64,000 nt of DNA, from positions 266,226,057-266,290,056 of the forward strand of contig CM060709.1 in assembly GCA_030686995.1 (NCBI GenBank), read 5' to 3'. The notes beneath the pieces were generated by a model. The model did no database searches. It saw nothing but the letters and a program-made list of their open reading frames with translations, and was not told where the DNA came from. Of this stretch, positions 9,929 through 22,282 are shown piece after piece. How positions within the stretch are numbered: the first letter of the stretch is position 1; every line of letters starts with the position of its first letter. Both the position numbers and the translations under genes were made by a program. The stretch is from Artemisia argyi (Eukaryota; Streptophyta; Magnoliopsida; Asterales; Asteraceae).

Positions 9929-11904
9929 TATATATCAATGTTAGTGTTGAAATCCTCGGTTTGAAATCCTTGAAATAACACCTTGTAGTGATAAAAATAT
10001 ACTTGTAATCACTAATACTTCATTAGTTATGAATTTGGGTACTTGGTATTATTTCTAGAAATCTAGAGTTACTACGTAGTTTTAGCGTTATTATTTCTAA
10101 AAGCTGTCAAAATGAATGAGTTTTGCCGATATGGAAACATGAATATCTTTGTCGTTATAAGTCTGTTTTACTTGTTCTTTATATCCACGGTTACGTCTTA
10201 GTATGTAGTAATATATTTTGGAAAGCTTGGCTCCTCCGGGTTACGTCTAAAGTCTCTTTTTGTCCGACGAAAAACGTCCAACAGCATGTATTTTTCAAAA
10301 AATTACTTTTCGTCAATAAACTTGCAAAAATCATAACTTCTTCGTTATAAACTCTTTTTAATCCGTTCTTTCGCCTACGGATTCGTTTTTGAAAGTATTT
10401 TCTAAAAATTTTGCCAAAGTTTCCTTTATGTTTACTGATTTTCCTGGATTTACCAAAATAGGACAGTAGGTTTATATACTTGTTACAAATCCATTTTCTT
10501 GTTCAAAACTAGTTTCTACTTCAACCAAATCTCTTGCAAACTCTACAAAGCTATACTAATCCTACCATACACCTTCTTAGGGTGCTATGGGTTCCTAATG
10601 ATCACTAAACAAGTTAATTTAACAAGGGAGTACCTAAAACAAATTCTAGGGTTTGTATGTTCAAAAAGTCTACAAAAATAAAGTGGTATAGCTAGCTTGT
10701 GCATGAAATTAAGCATGAAAACCATAAGATACAAGTGTTAATTAGATGAAAACATGAAAATAAATTTGATAACTCACTTTGAAATAATGGGTGATTAGAT
10801 GGTGAGAAACCTTGTGTTACTTGTGTTTTTGCTGTAAGATTCTTGATTAGGAAGGTAAAATGAACAACTTCTATGCTTTAACTTTTCAAAAATCTTCACT
10901 TGATCATGGTTTATGGTTTTGGTCGTGGGTTTGATGATGGAAAGGATGAAGATGAGCTTTTTGATTCTTAAGATTATGTATGTTTATGTTTAGGAGGTTT
11001 TTTGTAAATATATGTGATAAGTTATATAGTATAATATGTATACATAAATGTCCTAGGTTAAGAAAAGTGTAAGAATTGCCTTGGTGAGGACTTTTGGGAG
11101 CCGGCCTAGGTGGATGAGGGGGGGGGGGGGGGGGTTGGGGTAGTTTTGATTTAATTAGGATTCTAGTGTAGGATTTAGTGTATATTTGTGTTATTAGTTA
11201 AAATCGGGTATCGGGTTTGATAGAAATAAATGTTAACAAAGTTAACCAGGACAAAATAAAGTCATAAGAATGATAAAAATATGTTGGGTACAAGTACTGA
11301 GTGTTCGGGTGATTATTGTTTAGTTTTCACGAAAACCGTCGTAATATTTATAAACTCACGTTATAAATAAAATAAATTTCCAAAATACTGGGTAAATGAA
11401 TGTTATAACTTTTATGATGATAAAATAGATATAAAAATATGTCGGGATCATTGTGGGAATTTTTAGATATATTCGTCGTGTTTATAAACCGGGTGTTAAC
11501 GTTTATTATAAATACTTATACGTAAAACGTTAAATGTATCAAATATATAAATTTGAAAATCCTAAGAGTGGTATAACATGAAAATGCTGTTATGATGATA
11601 TGCAGACTGTCTCTAGTCCGTATGCAGTGTCCTTAGTACTAATGAAATGAATTCGCACCTAAACCAATACGGTTACGCGAATTTGAATACCCGTAAACTA
11701 AATTTACGATGAAATGAGTAATGCAAGTGAATAGTGAAGACTTTTCTGGCAATGAATAGTGTTCAGTGAATAGTAAAATTATCAAATGTTTATCAGAATA
11801 TCAAATTGACATCGAAAATGATAATAGTAAAACGATGAATAGTGTTTTGATGAATAGTGAAATGTCGAAGTTTGGGAAATGACCTGAAATGGTGAGTTGT
11901 GACA
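8844..11904. mobile_element. Solo LTR of a Ty3/gypsy element (3061 bp)
   Basis: It begins TGTCACACCCCC and ends TTGTGACA, with inverted 7-bp termini TGTCACA/TGTGACA. It is flanked by perfect 5-bp duplications GAACT. Removing it and one GAACT joins two copia coding frames (V-W-F-E-V-E-L to Q-G-A-Q-G), which confirms both borders. No internal gag or pol is present, so recombination between the two LTRs of a full element is the likely origin. It contains a long (TA)n tract (9840-9926) and a G-run near 11120. Termini resemble the chromovirus LTR at 41281-43002. Frames inside it look like chance frames. Confidence 0.9.
9840..9926. repeat. (TA)n microsatellite
   Basis: About 43 uninterrupted AT dinucleotides inside the solo LTR. 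Confidence 0.97.
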
Positions 11905-11909
11905 GAACT
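11905..11909 (+). repeat. Target-site duplication GAACT, right copy
   Basis: Right partner of the duplication at 8839-8843. Confidence 0.9.
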
Positions 11910-12240
11910 GCAGGGAGCTCAAGGGAATCGTGAAGCTGAGGTTGTTCAGGTTAGTAACGATGATGTTGCAGTGGCTCAAAGAAAGTTGGAGGACAAGCAA
12001 CTTGAAGAAAAGACAAACACGGGCTGCTTGGTAAAGGAGCATGAAAAAGTACACCTTGGTATAAAGGTGGGGACGGACATTATGGTAACCGGAGTACCTG
12101 GTCAAGAGGGTGCAGAGGGTAATGCTACTGAAAAGAAGAAAGTGAAGGAGTCTAAGAAAGCTAAACTCGGGAATTTACTAAAGTACAAGGCCTGGTTTAC
12201 AAGGCGGTCCCCGGTTCGAGGTTCCAGCATTGGTTGAAGA
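11910..12240 (+). pseudogene. Copia polyprotein fragment, C-terminal linker region
   Basis: The plus frame continues the protein interrupted at 8843. It contains L-E-D-K-Q-L-E-E-K-T-N-T and K-K-K-V-K-E-S-K-K-A-K and ends at TGA 12235-12237, shortly before the 3' LTR. The segment is Lys/Glu-rich with no domain that I recognise. I associate these strings with Asteraceae copia proteins; a protein search would settle it. The normal polymerase domains that should lie between this and the protease are absent. Confidence 0.7.
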
Positions 12241-12285
12241 TGCTGAGTATCGTTAATGCCTAAGTATTACTCCTAAGGTGGAAAT

Positions 12286-12661
12286 TGTTATGTGTTAGTA
12301 GCAATACTTAGGAGGGTGATATGTTACTTAGACAATAATAAGGAGATTAATTGTATTTAGTTTAAATAAAGTTTAGGATTGTACTTAGATTAGGAAACTA
12401 GTTGCTTGGCTTGCAAGCCAAGTTAAGGTCTCTACCCCTCATCTCTATAAATAGAGATGAGGGGGATGCTAGTTATTTATTCTTCTTCCTCAATTGTAAA
12501 AGCTTTATTGGTATTAATAAAGGGTTCGTTGAGGGTATATCGTGTGCATATTCTAGTCGGTTCTTTGTAGTCTCTCGTGTTTGCTACTTGTGCTCGATAC
12601 AACTCGCGATCTAGTGTTCCGCGATCGAGCTTCGGGTTTGTTGTCGAGGTATTTTCCAACA
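12286..12661 (+). mobile_element. 3' LTR of the decayed copia element (376 bp)
   Basis: It starts TGTTATGTG and ends TTCCAACA. A purine-rich stretch (AAGGTGGAAAT) lies just upstream as the polypurine tract. A TATA-like TATAAATAG lies near 12446 and an AATAAAGGG poly(A)-type signal near 12517. The 5' LTR is outside the window to the left, beyond the inserted Tat element. Confidence 0.8.
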
Positions 12662-14465
12662 GCGATGGATATGCGAAGTATTATGATTTCTTTTTCTGCC
12701 TTTATAGCTACCAAAAAATATGTGTTATGTATTAACCCACCTCATTTAAATTAAATTTTACTTTTATTTCAACATGTGTCGTAATCTTATCATGTCATTA
12801 GGTTAAGCTTATCATTTGACATGAAAATCATTTTGCATCTTCTAATGTCATTGGAATAGCTACAAACAAATAAAAAAACTTGGAAACTTCGTGAGGAAAA
12901 GAATAACACGAAGTAATAATTAACTATAGCACACAATTTATCAAAAGAATTACGAAGTATAATTATAACTTATGAATGAGATGTAAAAAGAGGAATGAGT
13001 TCGCTATTAAATATGAGAATTGATTTGTATATTTTTTTGTTTTGATCAGAAGTTCATAACACATCAAGTACTTCATTAGACAATTGTACCATATTTATAT
13101 CTAGCTTATACATTATTGTGTGAGAAACAAACAAGTAAATGTGAAAATCATCTTTCATTATACATGGGCTTGCGAGGAATAAAGGTGGTATATCGATGCA
13201 GAAAGTGGTTTGCCTTTTAAGAGGTTGACCTACCAACTTTCAAACACATTCAATTGCATAAATCAAACCTTCCATTATTGGGTGAAAATTTGAGCAATAA
13301 TACGTTGTGGTTTTTGTGTTTAGTTGGTTAACAAATTAATTAGAGTGTAGGAATTGTTGAGAAACAATTCATTAGTCTAAACCTTTTGTCAAGTATAAAA
13401 CCATTTTTCCACAAGGAGTAGTTGTCTATAACGGGAGATGTAATGTATGAACTTTGTAGACCAAGACCACCCAACAAAACCTACTTGTGTTTAGTAGTAC
13501 GAAACTACGAACAATGGTATTTAATCAGCAACACCGCTCCAAGCTCCAAAAACCTTGTATCTTTTTAAGACTGATGTAACCGTCACGTTTAGTTAACCCT
13601 CACTTGATTCTATATCAACGCAACATCATCTTTCTTTTATTTTAATTTATGCATTCACCACTACTCACTATGTTTTTAGCATGGTTTCATGTTTTACAAT
13701 CGTAATACTATTCAATCAAACCCGTTTGAGATAGAACTATCCTTTTCTGATGATAAGGTTATTAGACATTTCAAATACTCGTGATACAACAACAGTGAAA
13801 AAAACACTTTAACGTGCAAAATAAGTGTTCCTCCTATAATAGTTGATTTGCTTAACAGTGTTTTATATTGAAGTTATGTTTATTACGTTTCTTCTAAAAC
13901 AATCAAAACATTATTTAAGATAGTATATGACTATTCCCCCTTAACGTTGAATTCCAATCATTATTAAATGTATTAAACATTTAAAGTTTAAACCTCAAAT
14001 ATCAACGTCAAGTGTCAACATACATAAAATACAGAAATATTAGGTACACTTTAGACTTTTAGTACATATGAAATGCATTGATAACGGCTACTTCTCCAAT
14101 AATCGTAAGGAAATAGGAGCGTCTTTAACTCTTTTAGTTTTAGAACCCTAGTCATAAGTAGCATTTATAATTAGAGTTGTACCATTTAAAATAACAAAAA
14201 CGTGTATATAGTAATTTTAACAAAACCAAATTCGTCTAGTGCTGAGTGTAACAGTCACCTTGTTATCACTTCAACCTCATATGTCACATCAGATTTTCAG
14301 TACATCACTTTATCTTCATCTTTTAGCCGTAATAGTTGCCACTTAATCAACAAAAAAAAGAAAAAGAAAAAAACACATTAATAATTAAAAACTCAAACTA
14401 AACTCTTATTCAAAAATTAAAAATTAAAACTTAACTAATAATCTAAATTAGAATTCTTTTTAATT
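12662..14465. other. AT-rich intergenic stretch, no gene seen
   Basis: No frame longer than about 60 codons, no splice-supported exon and no clear repeat border was found. It probably flanks the upstream side of the gene at 15593. Confidence 0.5.
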
Positions 14466-14657
14466 TTATGCTTCAGCTCCAACACTTTTCACGATTGGAA
14501 CATTTATGGTTGACATTGATTGTTGTTGTTTGTGGAGGTCGAAGGTGGGTTGCGATATTGTGTTCCGTAACAAAGGTTGGAACTCAAAAATGAACTGGTG
14601 GTGAGTGACCCAGTTGCAAATTGGAAGCTTGAGTTGGGACATTTTGTTGTCTAACAT
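14466..14657 (-). CDS. Hypothetical 63-aa frame
   Basis: A short minus-strand frame with ATG at 14657 and TAA at its end. Composition is protein-like (Q-L-K-L-P-I-C-N-W-V-T-H-H near the start, an HKQQQ stretch later). No signal peptide, membrane segment or recognised domain. A tataCTGC-type TATA candidate lies about 80 bp upstream. It stands alone in AT-rich sequence, so it may be a small gene, a last exon or a chance frame. I do not recognise it. Confidence 0.25.
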   Translation of the reverse strand: MLDNKMSQLKLPICNWVTHHQFIFEFQPLLRNTISQPTFDLHKQQQSMSTINVPIVKSVGAEA

Positions 14658-15315
14658 TGTTTTGGATTTTATTTTATTTTATTTATTTATTTTTTTTTCC
14701 TTTTTTGGAAGTATTCTGAGACATTTTTTAAGCAGTATAAAAGATGGAATAAAATTTGAATGTGGGAAAAAAAAAAAAAGATAAAGATATAAAATATTTA
14801 TAAATAAATGTAATGACAAAATTTTAAATAACTTATTTTAGTTAATGGCTTATGGTTGTTACTCATTTTCTTCTCTCTTTTCCGTTAGTGGTGTGCTTTA
14901 CCTAACCAACCCCAAATCCGCTCCTTCATGCACCAACTATACTCCCATCATGATGTTCACGTGTAAAGGGTGGCACCATAGTGTCTCGGCGTCTCGCCTT
15001 ACACGGTCTTAATATGAACCACGCTGAAAATGACTCATTTACGGGCATACGACCTCAAATAATTCGTCACATGATTAAAATAACGAAAAAAGAATAACAC
15101 TTGTCATAAAATACTAGTCGTAGTACTTGAATCTCGACTGGATCATGCATGTTATAATATTCATGGATGAGACGGCATGTGTATTGGTGTATGAACAATT
15201 GAACATGCTAGTAATTAATTAATTATTGTGATCTCAAAGAAAGAAAACAGTATTTGGAGATGTACAAAGCAGTGACATGTCAGAAGCCACAACTTTATAC
15301 TATCATCAACTTCCA

Positions 15316-15321
15316 TATAAA
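15316..15321 (+). promoter_or_regulatory. TATA box of the HHE-domain gene
   Basis: CATATAAAGCC lies 272 bp before the ATG at 15593, followed by a pyrimidine- and CA-rich leader (15340-15590) typical of a plant 5' UTR. Confidence 0.6.
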
Positions 15322-15592
15322 GCCCCACTCACCTCATTAAAACCCCCCTCCTCTTTGTTCCTTCCTTATTTCTCTCCACACTCTCACACACACACATTGT
15401 TTTTCTTACCTTCCATGTGACCCTCTTCAACCGAATCCAATCTAACTCATTATCCACCTTTTTTTACTTTTATAAAAAAAATTATATATATCTTCCGATC
15501 TAAGCTTCGAATCTTACCCCTCAAAACATGCTTCAACCACAACAATAACAACAACAATTAATCCCTTAATTGCATTTTAGTCCTTTTCTTAA

Positions 15593-18500
15593 ATGGGTAA
15601 TTGCTCCAAAACCCTCAAAAAAACTAACCCTGACAATTTCAACCCCCCAAAAAACAACTCCAATAAATCAGAACCACCGCCTTACCGGAAAGTAGACATC
15701 TCCGACGTCCTCAACCCACCTCCGGCGCCGCCTCCGGCGACACTACCGGTGGTCCGCCTCTACGGATCACCGTCATCACCAGCCACATCCTACATACATT
15801 TCGCCATCCTATACAAACCAGTAACCCTAATGTTCATCCCATCCGAAACACCCGATTTCGGGTTCGAAACACCCGTCATCCAATACAATGCTGACGTCAT
15901 CTCAGGGTCATCAGTCACCATCCTTCGTTACTTGGACAGCAAGTTTCCCAAGCCCTTGCTGCTGTCCAACTGGGACTGTGAGAAGATGCCGTTGGTGGTG
16001 ACAGCTACTGTGTTGCACCACAAGAGCCTGACGTGGCATCTGGAGAGGATGGTGACGTGGAGTGAGGATCTGGCGACACGTGGAGGGAAGTCCAGAGGGG
16101 ATCCGGTTATGGGGAGTGGGCGGATGGAGGTTAAAAAGTACGCGAAAAGCTACTCGATGCTGCTGGAGCTGTTGCTTGAACATGCTCAGATGGAGGAGAG
16201 GCTTGTCTTTCCTGTTTTGGAAAGGGAGGATAGAGGTATTTGACTATTTGCCAATTTTGACTTTTTTTTGTTGGTCAAAGTTTCTGTTTTTAGAATGTGT
16301 GATTTGTGTGAATGGGGGTAGTTATGGGGATAATCTTGGTTAGGTTAGGTCAGGTACATCTCATTAAAAGACTCGCCGTCCCCAAGTAATATGAAGTTGT
16401 TGTTTTAGATGTGTTGATTTTAAGGTTGGATTAGGAAATGTGTATGGATTTGCGGATTGGCGAGTGACGGGTTTGACTTTGGAAGTCAAAGGTGAGTTAC
16501 TGAGTTATGTTCATAAGTTAGTGTTAACGAAGAGGGGTATAATTACTATGGGAATTTGAGATAGATTTACGTCCTGCCAACTGTTAATTGGGTTGTGATT
16601 AATCCAACTTGCAGTTATTCTTGTAAGAATTAGTCTTTATTCGACCAGCTGAGGTTATTATTGTAAGAAAGAGTCATTATTCGACCAGCTTATGCTTATG
16701 GTAGGCAATGAGCTTATGTTGTTATGATGTTATCTTAACTGATATAACAGGTAGGTGGTTTAGCATTTACCATAGGGGAAAGTGGTCAGTAATTTTTTCT
16801 TGGTGTTTTTAAGTTGTGTAAGCTCAATATGAAGATTTGTCACATAGTTGCACTGTTAAATCGTAGTAATTAACGAAAGCTCAATAATTCACCTTTTTCA
16901 CTAATGAAAGTGATTTATCAAGTACAAATATCTTTATGTTTTTTTGAAATTAGAAAGTGACAATTTCACACTCAACAGTTGGATGTGGACCTTTTCTTCA
17001 ATCATAGTTGATAAGTTTTGAAGGAACATTCTTTTGATTGTTTAACCTTATCTTTATTAGTCATGAGTTTCATAATGAAGCATGCGATTTTTATGTAAAA
17101 GCTACTTAGCTCCTCTTACACTTTACTTAACTGTTACCATAGTGACCATACAATCCACTCAATAGTTGCCTTCTCTTTAATCAACTGTTAAACCCTTTTC
17201 ACCTGAAAGAATAATATGACATCCCACCCAAAAGGATTGTCTAATATGTTAGTCCCTTCATTGCAAAAAATAAAAATAAAAATAGTAATTGACTATGTAG
17301 TAAATATCTAAAATGCGTCACTGACAAATTAGTTGCATATTGCAGATAAAATCAGTGACACATTATTTTATAATGATTACTAACAGATATATAGGTATAG
17401 ACGTATAGTTGTATCAAAACCTTACCCAATAGGAAAAGATATGGATATATAATTGGTGCAACCTACCGAAGGAGTGTAGCATATCAGTATCCGTGAAATT
17501 CTTATGCCGAGTTCAAGTCTCGTTAGGTACGAAAGTTAGATTGTTGTGGTTGTGTGTGAATGTTATACATTATTCTTGGGTGTGTGAGTTTCTTGCCTTT
17601 AAAAAGTAAGATTAAAAAGTTGGTGCAACCTAACAAAGAGACCGATGTCTTCAGTTTTGGACTAAGGAGTAGCCTCTTTATATGTAGTTGTTATCGAGGA
17701 TAAACCACTGTTATAAAGTAAGCACTGAAAAACCTCCCTTTCCAATAGTTAATTTTTATTTTGTTGGCGGCAGTAAATATGTCTGGTAGCTCTGTCATAC
17801 AAGCACCTTACCATGGTTCTGGTGGCTTTCTGTTGATGCAGGGTTATCTAAAACTGTAACTGAGGAGCATGCTAGAGACTTACCCCTCATGAATGGCATC
17901 AAAGAAGACATCAAAACCATCATCGTTCTTGATACTGGGAGCTCTTCATGCTCAGACGCTCTCTATAGCCTATCAACTCGCATTAAATCACTACTGGTAC
18001 CTTCTTTATCCAATGTTGAAAACTGATATGATACTACCTCCAAAATTTATTTATGGCTTTTAAGTTTGGCAAACTAATATCCACTTCAAAATTGATATGA
18101 GTACTGATTGGTTCAACATAAGGGGGTATATATACGTCCATAGATCTATATGTCTAATCAAGTTCTTCATGTTCATGTATTGTTCCAAGTACAAGCAGGG
18201 TGAAATTTGGGAACATACTTGTGGAAAATTAGATGTTACCCCACTTGTAAGAGTCATGTCCATTGTGTAATGGTAGAAATTCCGTCACATGAATCGTTGA
18301 TGCCATATATCAGATTGGATCTTTTTTGTTTTAAAAGTGGCTCTATTCCAAAACCCAAGGGTTGGAGTTAGAGATGGCAAAATGAGTGGGTCGGTTCGTT
18401 GGGTAAAAGGTCACAATGGGTTGGGTTAAAACAGGCTAGGTCAGGTTTAATGATTGACGAATACTTCTTTTATCCCTTCTTATTAGTTTATACAAAATTA

Positions 18501-19258
18501 ATGTGTTTTACGAAAGCAATAGTCTTTATGCATTCTAATACAATTTAGAAGAATTTCGACTTGTTTGCCCCATCTACTGACTCAAAATAACAACAAATTG
18601 ACCTGTTTATAGCTAAATTGGATGGTATCACCTCCTCTAGATATATGCAAAATGTAGCAGCGTTGTCTGTTTCCATTACCGCCTTAAGATATAAAATTTG
18701 CATCTTCAGGAAAACTGCAAAGAGCACTTTGATGAGGAAGAAAGAGGGATTTTACCATTGATGGAAGCAGCAGAGTTGACTCAAGGACAACAAGAAAGAC
18801 TATTAGAGCAATCTTTAGATGTGATGCCGAGCACACACTCTCACCTCCTTAAGTTCTTCATGGAAGGCCTTCAACCTCAGGAAGCTATGCTTTATCTTGA
18901 CTTAATCACCAGGTGTACTAACAAAGATCGAGCTGGCTCCATCTACCGCTTCTTGGTCGAGTAAGTTCACTTCTTTTTTAACTATTTCTTTCAATCTTCA
19001 TTGTGGGTCATATTTACTTGATAGGAGTTTATATAATTGAGAAAAATATTAAAGAGCTTCTGTCTCCAGTTTTGATGGGCCCCACTTTTGTTTTAAGAGA
19101 AATGCCGAAATGGGACCAGTGATATCTTGATGAGAGGCTAACTATTCTTTAGTCGAGCAAAATGTAAATGTGTGCTTTTGTTTTTATACAGAGATAACCA
19201 AGGAAAACGCATCGAGGGTCGACCGACCATGGGTTTGTTGTTAAAGGCCAAATCATGA
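15593..19258 (+). CDS. GST-N-like plus hemerythrin (HHE) domain protein, 371 aa, four exons
   Basis: Exons 15593-16235, 17842-17996, 18710-18960 and 19192-19258, all GT-AG, give one 371-residue frame. Residues 1-4 are M-G-N-C, a pattern for N-myristoylation at Gly2 and palmitoylation at Cys4, so membrane attachment is likely. A Pro-rich segment (28-52) precedes a thioredoxin/GST-N-like region (about 53-125, V-R-L-Y-G-S-P). A hemerythrin-type four-helix region follows: His142/143/149, the H-A-Q-M-E-E-R helix at 197-203, H224 in E-E-H-A-R-D, and H-F-D-E-E-E-R-G at 272-279. These His/Glu positions suit a di-iron or other metal site. The family is known in plants as uncharacterised HHE proteins; the reaction is unknown. 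The last short exon is the least certain. Introns are 1606, 713 and 231 bp. Confidence 0.85.
17447..17640 (+). mobile_element. Possible tRNA-derived SINE fragment in intron 1
   Basis: GTTCAAGTC at about 17512 fits the RNA polymerase III B-box, preceded by a TGGTGCAACC stretch that recurs at about 17622. No clean A-box or target-site duplication was seen, so this is tentative. Confidence 0.3.
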
Positions 19259-20441
19259 GAGCTGATGAGTCCTGTAATGAATGGTTCAACAGATGCCAGA
19301 AAAAAAGAGTAGGATAAAGTGTGTCTTAGGTTGTTAGCAGCTATCTGATAAAGTGTGTCTTGGTGGTGGTTATATTGTACGTATACTTTTGTCAGGGTGT
19401 TGTGTGCAACAACCCAATCTAATTCCATATTAACAGCAAGAATTATAGAAGGGGATGATGTAAAAAGGATTTACAAAGGATGAAAATCCTGCCTTTCATG
19501 TATTGATTTGTAGGCCATGCACCAAAAAGTTGTATATTACTGGATTTGATTGATCCCGGCTTCATGCTACTTTTCTTTTTCAGTTATGTGGGTAACTTTT
19601 TGTCAATTAATAAAATGAGAATCGGTAAAGTCGACTACAACTTGGCTCATGTTGATGATTTCTTGAGATTTCTGTGGATGTTCTATCATCGGTTATCTAA
19701 AGACAAGTTTGTTTTAGTATCAAGTGTATCTTATTAATCGAATGCTGTGAGTTCAAACATAGTGAAATGTGTGTGAGTTCTTTGTTGTAATTTTGATGTT
19801 TTGGTTGCGTAGATATGGAATTTAGACCCAATGTATTTTGGTCGATGACACAAGAAATTAAAATGTAATTGATGGAATCACTCACAAAAGGGATCACACG
19901 AAGATACAACAAACAGTATAATATAGAACAAAAAACAAATATCACAATGATTAACGTGGTTCGCCTCCTTTAGCCGACTACAACAAACTTCATTGTAATA
20001 AACGGGTTATCAGAATGCACGCTCCTCTCAACACTCTGGTTATCAGAATGAAGCCGAACTCGACACTATTGATAATCCAGAGACTCGCACACAAGAGGGG
20101 ACACATAATCAGCTTTATAATCAAAATAACTTCAACCTATTTTACGAAGAGTATTGATTAAGAGACCTAATTTTATGATTAAAGTTGCATGTCATTGGTC
20201 GTAACAACATGACCTGCTAATTCAAAATCCAATGAGTGAAGTCCACACATGTCAGTCATAAAATTAGTCACAAGTTTTAAGGCTCTCGATCATTGTTCTT
20301 TTACGAAGGTGAGTTGATTACCATCAACCATAACAATATAACAAAAACCATATTGTAGATGAAGGAGAATTGTCTCATCACAACAGTTTTGCTTACATTA
20401 TTATTTAACAAGTGTTTACTACAAACATAGTGAAATGACAC
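19259..20441. other. 3' flank of the HHE gene and unassigned repeat-like sequence
   Basis: AATAAAATG near 19608 may be the poly(A) signal. From about 19840 to 20290 the text (ATTAACGTGGTTCGCC and similar) resembles LTR debris but has no borders that I can define. No coding frame is supported. Confidence 0.4.
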
Positions 20442-20446
20442 AATAA

Positions 20447-21270
20447 TGTTAGAATATTGTAAACCCCGTGAGGTGATATGTTTTATTGATACGATATATA
20501 TAGACAATACATAAGACCCAACCCCACATACCGGGCTTGGGCCTAATCCTCTAATACTCCCCGCAATCCGAGCGGCGAAATCGCGAAAGCTCGGACTGGA
20601 GTAGTAAACAGGAAAAGAAAAGAAAAACAAAACATTAACGTAGTAAAAACACAACTTTAGTCGACTCGTACAAAACCTATCAACGGTCGACTTTAGTCGA
20701 CTGGTACCAACGGTCGGCTAAGTCGACTGGTAACAACACCGTACCAACGGTCGACTTAAGGGACTGGTACCAACGGTCAACTTTAGTAGACTGGTAACAA
20801 AGTCGTACAAAATCGACCAATAAACAACTAACAAAAATACTATATATATTTTTTTTCAGCTAACCAAGAACAAAAAGGCAACAAACTTGCCATTGATATT
20901 GAGATACGACACCAACTCTTCCAATCAAAACAAAGTGTCCAAGAAGCATTTATTTTCTTGGCCGTGGATAACTCAAACTAAATACGGTTTTTCTTCTTCT
21001 TTTCTTCTACAGTTGATTGATCTGCACTCTATGGGTGGATTACGGGACTTTATGGTTCGAGGTTAGTTTTTTTTTTTTTTTTTTTTGACGGGGTGGCCTT
21101 GGGGTGGCGGCTCAACATAGCACCTAGGTCTGAGGATCAGACCCGCTCCAATACCATGTTAGAATATTGTAAACCCGTGAGGTGATATGTTTTATTGATA
21201 CGATATATATACAATACATAATGAAACCCTAATGGACCCACATACCAGGCTTGGGCCTAATCCTCTAATA
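20447..21270 (-). mobile_element. TRIM-type miniature LTR retrotransposon (824 bp)
   Basis: Two direct repeats, 20447-20556 and 21157-21270, flank about 600 bp without coding capacity. A PBS on the minus strand (TGGTATTGGAGC, 21145-21156) is next to the right LTR, and a purine tract (GCGGGGAG) is next to the left one, so the 5' LTR is on the right. AATAA duplications flank the unit at 20442-20446 and 21271-21275. LTR ends are TA...CA on the coding strand rather than TG...CA, and both copies agree. The PBS resembles the initiator-tRNA-Met type. It must be mobilised by other elements. Confidence 0.85.
20681..20799. repeat. Short tandem repeats inside the TRIM
   Basis: Four diverged units of 26-37 bp, each starting CAACGGTC and containing GACTGGTA, at about 20681, 20708, 20745 and 20771. 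Confidence 0.75.
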
Positions 21271-21422
21271 AATAAGAGGTTCACTTGACAAGTATTTTTT
21301 TATAACAAAACAGGAACACTTTCATTTTCGTAAATATGTTCTAATAAGTACTAGACGAGTACCCGTGCATAGCAACGGGATTTTATAGCGACAGATAGTT
21401 TATTGATAAAAAAAATTTATAT

Positions 21423-21904
21423 GTTATAAATGAAAAATAATAAAAGTTTGAAGATTTGGGAATTAAACATAATGTTTTGAAACCCGGTTCCACCCGGGTG
21501 GTTCAACCGGTTGAACCGTTCCGGTCGAAAAATTGGTCGATTTAAACCGGGTCAACTTGCTAGGTTGGGTCGAAAATGAGTCAAATTAAACCGGTTCAAC
21601 CCGGCGGGTTTGAAGCGTCCCGGGTCAACCCGGTTTGTGATTTGTATTAATTGTTTTAATTGGTTATAAATGAAAAATAATAAAAGTTTGAAGATTTGGG
21701 AATTAAACATAATGTTTTGAAACCCGGTTCGACCCGGGTGGGTCAACCGGTTGAACCGTTCCGGTCGAAAATTTGGTCGATTTAAACCGGGTCAACTTGC
21801 TAGGTTAGGTCAAAAACGGGTCAAATTAAACCGGTTCAACCCGTCGGGTTTGAAGCGTCCCGGTTCAACCCGGTTTGTGATTTGTATTAATTGTTTTAAT
21901 TGGT
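21423..21904. repeat. 240-bp tandem duplication
   Basis: Two adjacent copies, 21423-21662 and 21663-21904, nearly identical. Each joins an AT-rich half (AAAATAATAAAAG) to a GC-rich half full of CCGGTT and CCCGG motifs. The apparent frames at 21552-21746 and 21751-21936 derive from it and are not genes. Confidence 0.9.
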
Positions 21905-22154
21905 TGTACAATGTGTATAAATCATTGTACTTTTAAGTAATGGGGTGTTTTAATATGAGTATTAATTACATTTCATAATTTTCTTTAATAAGTTTTTTCA
22001 ACATTTCACATTCCTTGACTTTTCACTTTTCCACTTTTCCACTTTGACCATTTTTGCTTTATAGGTACTATATAAATATACTAGAGGAGTAATTGTTAAA
22101 CATAAAATAATTCAAAATTGGACTTTAAACCCATTAGGGTGGTCCTTTTTAAAC

Positions 22155-22191
22155 GCGCGAAACCACACCTTTGACTTGTTTATGGCGGGAA
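22155..22191. promoter_or_regulatory. Two E2F-like sites before the RNase H2A gene
   Basis: GCGCGAAA at 22155-22162 (TTTCGCGC on the minus strand) and GGCGGGAA at 22184-22191 both match E2F-type sites. They lie 90-130 bp upstream of the ATG at 22283. They suggest S-phase expression, fitting a DNA replication and repair enzyme. Confidence 0.55.
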
Positions 22192-22282
22192 GTGAAACAA
22201 GAAAACATAACAGCCGCTAAACTAACAAAACAAAGACATCTAGCAACTTGGTTTTCACTTAGAAGAATTGGAAACCATTGAA

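Noticed and set aside
12190..12230. tRNA-like GGTTCGAGGTTCC
   Set aside because: It lies inside the copia coding remnant, and no acceptor stem or A-box is present.
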